Assembly: GCA_038230695.1 (NCBI GenBank)
Contig: JBBRMT010000032.1
Coordinates: 1-26,716, forward strand
Reading direction: 5' to 3'
DNA from: QHBQ01 sp038230695
GTDB lineage: Bacteria; Chloroflexota; Chloroflexia; QHBQ01
Length of the DNA stretch: 26,716 nt
A program made the position numbers and the translations under genes. Shown in pieces: positions 25,060-26,716 of this stretch; the stretch's first letter is position 1; the number at the start of each line of letters is the position of its first letter. The notes under the pieces were generated by a model. That model ran no database searches. It had not been told where the DNA came from and worked only from the letters and a program-made list of their open reading frames with translations.

Positions 25060-26011
25060 TGCCTGCCCCCTCCTTTTCGCGCTGCAAGATGCCTAGCACC
25101 TCAGCGGTGTGCTGCTCGATGTATTCGCCTATGCTGGTCAGGCGCACGCTGAACATCAGGCGCACCTCGTCTATCTCCGCCGCGAAGTCGTTGACTGCCG
25201 CGATCGCCTGCCACAGCATCTGCCCACGTAGAGCGGGATCGGCGATGGCGGCAATCTGCTCGGCGCTGGGTGGCGGGCGATATTCCAGTAGCGGGTCGTC
25301 ATCGATGCCCACCGCCTGGGCGATCGCCTCGGCCCGCTCTATGCCCGACAGGATCTCCGGGCCACCCACATCTACGCAGCGGCGTTGCACCGACGAGATG
25401 GCGTGGGCGCGAACGCACAATTCCGCCAAATCAAAGCCAAACATCGGCGCACTCAGGGCGCTGCCATCGCCCCACACCCGCAATGGCCTGCCCGCCAGCG
25501 CAGCGGCAGCCTCGGCCAGCAAAGCGTCCGGCTTGCTGATGTCGCTAACCCGCAGGATGGTATAATCTAGCCCGCTATGCTCCAGCGCAACCTCGGCTTT
25601 GGCCTTCGCCGCCAGCATTGGCACGCTGGTGAAGTCGGTTGCGCGGATAGTGGAGATAAAGCAGAGATGCTGCACTCCCGCTTCTCTTGCAGCGGCAAAC
25701 AGCGCGGCGTTGCCCTGCACGTCCACATTCTGGTAGGTGTAATCACCATGCGGCGAGCCAACTGTCACCGTGGCGATCACGAAATCCACCCCGCGACAGG
25801 CCAGATTCAGGCTGTCCGGATCGCGGTAGTCGCCCTCTACTATCGCCACCCCTGGCAGGCTGGCAAGCGCGGCGTGGCGCGACGAGTCGCTGCTGGCACG
25901 TACCAGCGCCCGCACCCTTTGCCCCCGCCCAGCGATGCGGCGCACCACCTCGCTACCGATCTGCCCAGTTGCGCCGGTTACCAGGAAGGTAAATGGCTTA
26001 ATCGTGTTCAT
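25037..26011 (-). CDS. NmrA-like / atypical SDR NAD(P)-binding protein
   Basis: A 324-residue Rossmann-fold protein. The dinucleotide loop is V-T-G13-A-T-G16-Q-I-G19, followed by strand 2 ending in RALVRASSD, which favours NADP(H). VEGDYRDPDSL and FISTIRATD are typical of the NmrA/Ycf39 branch of extended SDRs. The usual YxxxK catalytic pair is not evident (a lysine lies in LAAKAKAE), so it may be a redox sensor or reductase on quinone-like or other substrates. The C terminus (about 230-324) is a variable helical cap. The start ATG 26011 lies seven bases after a -10 element, so the mRNA seems leaderless, in line with the lack of a Shine-Dalgarno sequence. The 37-residue membrane gene follows with overlap. 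Confidence 0.85.
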   Translation of the reverse strand: MNTIKPFTFLVTGATGQIGSEVVRRIAGRGQRVRALVRASSDSSRHAALASLPGVAIVEGDYRDPDSLNLACRGVDFVIATVTVGSPHGDYTYQNVDVQGNAALFAAAREAGVQHLCFISTIRATDFTSVPMLAAKAKAEVALEHSGLDYTILRVSDISKPDALLAEAAAALAGRPLRVWGDGSALSAPMFGFDLAELCVRAHAISSVQRRCVDVGGPEILSGIERAEAIAQAVGIDDDPLLEYRPPPSAEQIAAIADPALRGQMLWQAIAAVNDFAAEIDEVRLMFSVRLTSIGEYIEQHTAEVLGILQREKEGAGNGDARAT

Positions 26012-26018
26012 ACTCGCA

Positions 26019-26047
26019 ACTATAGACTAGCGTGCTGCACTTGTCAA
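26019..26047 (-). promoter_or_regulatory. Strong promoter of the NmrA-like gene
   Basis: On the minus strand TTGACA (complement of 26042-26047), a 17-nt spacer and TATAGT (complement of 26019-26024) give a consensus -35 and a 5/6 -10. Seven bases separate the -10 from ATG 26011, so transcription should begin at or within a base or two of the start codon. Confidence 0.7.
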
Positions 26048-26099
26048 GCACGCTGGCAATATATACCTTGTATCCGCCCTTCAACTAACAACTTGCAAC

Positions 26100-26129
26100 T
26101 TGCAACACTCTATCCCCATACCTTATAAT
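26100..26129 (+). promoter_or_regulatory. Promoter of the ABC ATPase gene
   Basis: TTGCAA (26100-26105), an 18-nt spacer and TATAAT (26124-26129), the same layout as the plus-strand promoter at 23803-23832. Nine bases separate the -10 from ATG 26139, so the mRNA would start within about three bases of the ATG. The -35 lies in an AACTTGC direct repeat. Confidence 0.6.
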
Positions 26130-26138
26130 CAGCCCGCG

Positions 26139-26716
26139 ATGATTGAGTTCTGTAACGTGGAGAAAGTGGTCGGCCAGCGGGTCGCGCTTAGTGTGCCTGA
26201 GTTGCGCGTAAGCGACGGCGAGATCGTGGCGGTGGTCGGCACGCCCGATGAGGGCCGCGCCGCGCTGTTTGCCATTGCCTGCGGACAGCAGCACGCCAGC
26301 GGTGGGCGGGTAACGCGCTGTGCGATTGGTAGCGGCGACCCACCCCGCCTCGGTATCGTCTACGACGACGACGCGCTTTACGAGCGGATGCGCGTGCAGC
26401 AGCAACTTGATTTCTGCGCCCAGACCCACCAGCGGCTATCCAGCCGTGAACGTGGTGAACTGGTGAGTCGGACGATGCACCGCCTGGGCCTTACCGACCT
26501 TGCCAATCAAATGCCACCCAAGCTGACTCCCTCAGCCAAACGCCGTCTCAGCCTGGCCCTCGCTCTGCTCAACTGCCCTGACATTAGTATCTTGGAGGAG
26601 CCGCAGCGTCGCACTGACATCGAGACGGTGCAACTGTTCGCCCGTCTGCTGGCCGAGGAGGCGCAACGCGGCGCAGCCGTCCTGGTCGTCACCAGCGACA
26701 ACGTGTGGGCGCAGAC
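26139..26716 (+). CDS. Degenerate ABC transporter ATP-binding protein, 5' part
   Basis: An ABC-ATPase-like protein open to the window edge (192 codons seen of perhaps 220-300). The order of motifs is that of an ABC ATPase but most are altered: Walker A is G34-TPDE-G39-R-A (Lys to Arg, Ser/Thr to Ala), the Q-loop position reads YDDDALYERM, the signature LSGGQ reads LTPSA before KRRLSLALALL, Walker B ends ILEEP instead of LLDEP, and the switch His is replaced (VVTSDN). It probably cannot hydrolyse ATP well and may be the inactive half of a heterodimer or a regulatory subunit. There is no Shine-Dalgarno sequence; the start fits a leaderless mRNA. A permease gene may follow outside the window. 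Confidence 0.75.
   Translation, partial: MIEFCNVEKVVGQRVALSVPELRVSDGEIVAVVGTPDEGRAALFAIACGQQHASGGRVTRCAIGSGDPPRLGIVYDDDALYERMRVQQQLDFCAQTHQRLSSRERGELVSRTMHRLGLTDLANQMPPKLTPSAKRRLSLALALLNCPDISILEEPQRRTDIETVQLFARLLAEEAQRGAAVLVVTSDNVWAQ

Noticed and set aside
25564..25574. TGGTATAAT on the plus strand inside the NmrA-like gene
   Set aside because: Antisense to a conserved gene with no plus-strand gene after it.
1..26716. CRISPR arrays, tRNA or rRNA genes, plasmid or phage genes, integrase or full insertion sequences
   Set aside because: Looked for on both strands by eye; none was recognised apart from the two small elements near 18.4 kb.

Overview
The window is about 26.7 kb of moderately high-GC bacterial chromosome. 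Gene content points to the phylum Chloroflexota: a PDZ/radical-SAM DUF512 protein, a V4R protein inside a two-component operon, giant soluble multi-GAF kinases, a Hanks-type kinase fused to a polymer-forming domain, and many GGGGAG- or GGGCGGGC-type palindromes between genes. This placement is inference from family content; no rRNA or tRNA gene is present to anchor it.

Layout. 1-2021 (+): the 3' end of rsmE (16S rRNA m3U1498 methyltransferase), then the DUF512 protein. 2019-17479 (+): a long signalling operon that starts at an extended -10 promoter in the stop codon of the DUF512 gene. It holds a 40-codon leader ORF, a V4R sensor, a left-handed beta-helix protein, a REC plus degenerate GGDEF protein, a 3414-residue hybrid histidine kinase with 15 GAF domains, a single-domain REC protein and (probably from its own promoter) an alpha/beta hydrolase. 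ATGA-type overlaps join several of these genes. 17590-17865 (+): a small unknown gene. 17866-18629: no intact gene, only a decaying coding remnant and two small inverted-repeat elements, one with a clear TAA target duplication.

18630-23738 (-): a Ser/Thr kinase fused to a bactofilin-like beta-helix, followed by a 1009-residue membrane-anchored coiled-coil protein. I read this pair as a candidate membrane-linked, kinase-controlled cytoskeletal system. The kinase promoter and a divergent promoter share one palindromic -35 element (TTGCAA).

23979-24335 (+): an ArsC/Spx-type thioredoxin-fold protein whose first CxxC cysteine codon is an in-frame TGA, followed at the right distance by a small hairpin. 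This is best explained as a selenoprotein with a UxxC site. 24431-24931 (+): an unknown protein. 25059-24946 (-): a 37-residue single-span membrane protein overlapping the end of an NmrA-like reductase gene (26011-25037, -). 26139-end (+): an ABC-type ATPase with nearly every catalytic motif altered, cut by the window edge. The reductase and ATPase genes are divergent, and both promoters lie so close to their start codons that the mRNAs should be leaderless or nearly so.

The three most notable points are the putative selenocysteine ArsC/Spx protein, the kinase-bactofilin fusion with its coiled-coil partner, and the 15-GAF kinase operon. All calls were made by eye; no database search was run.
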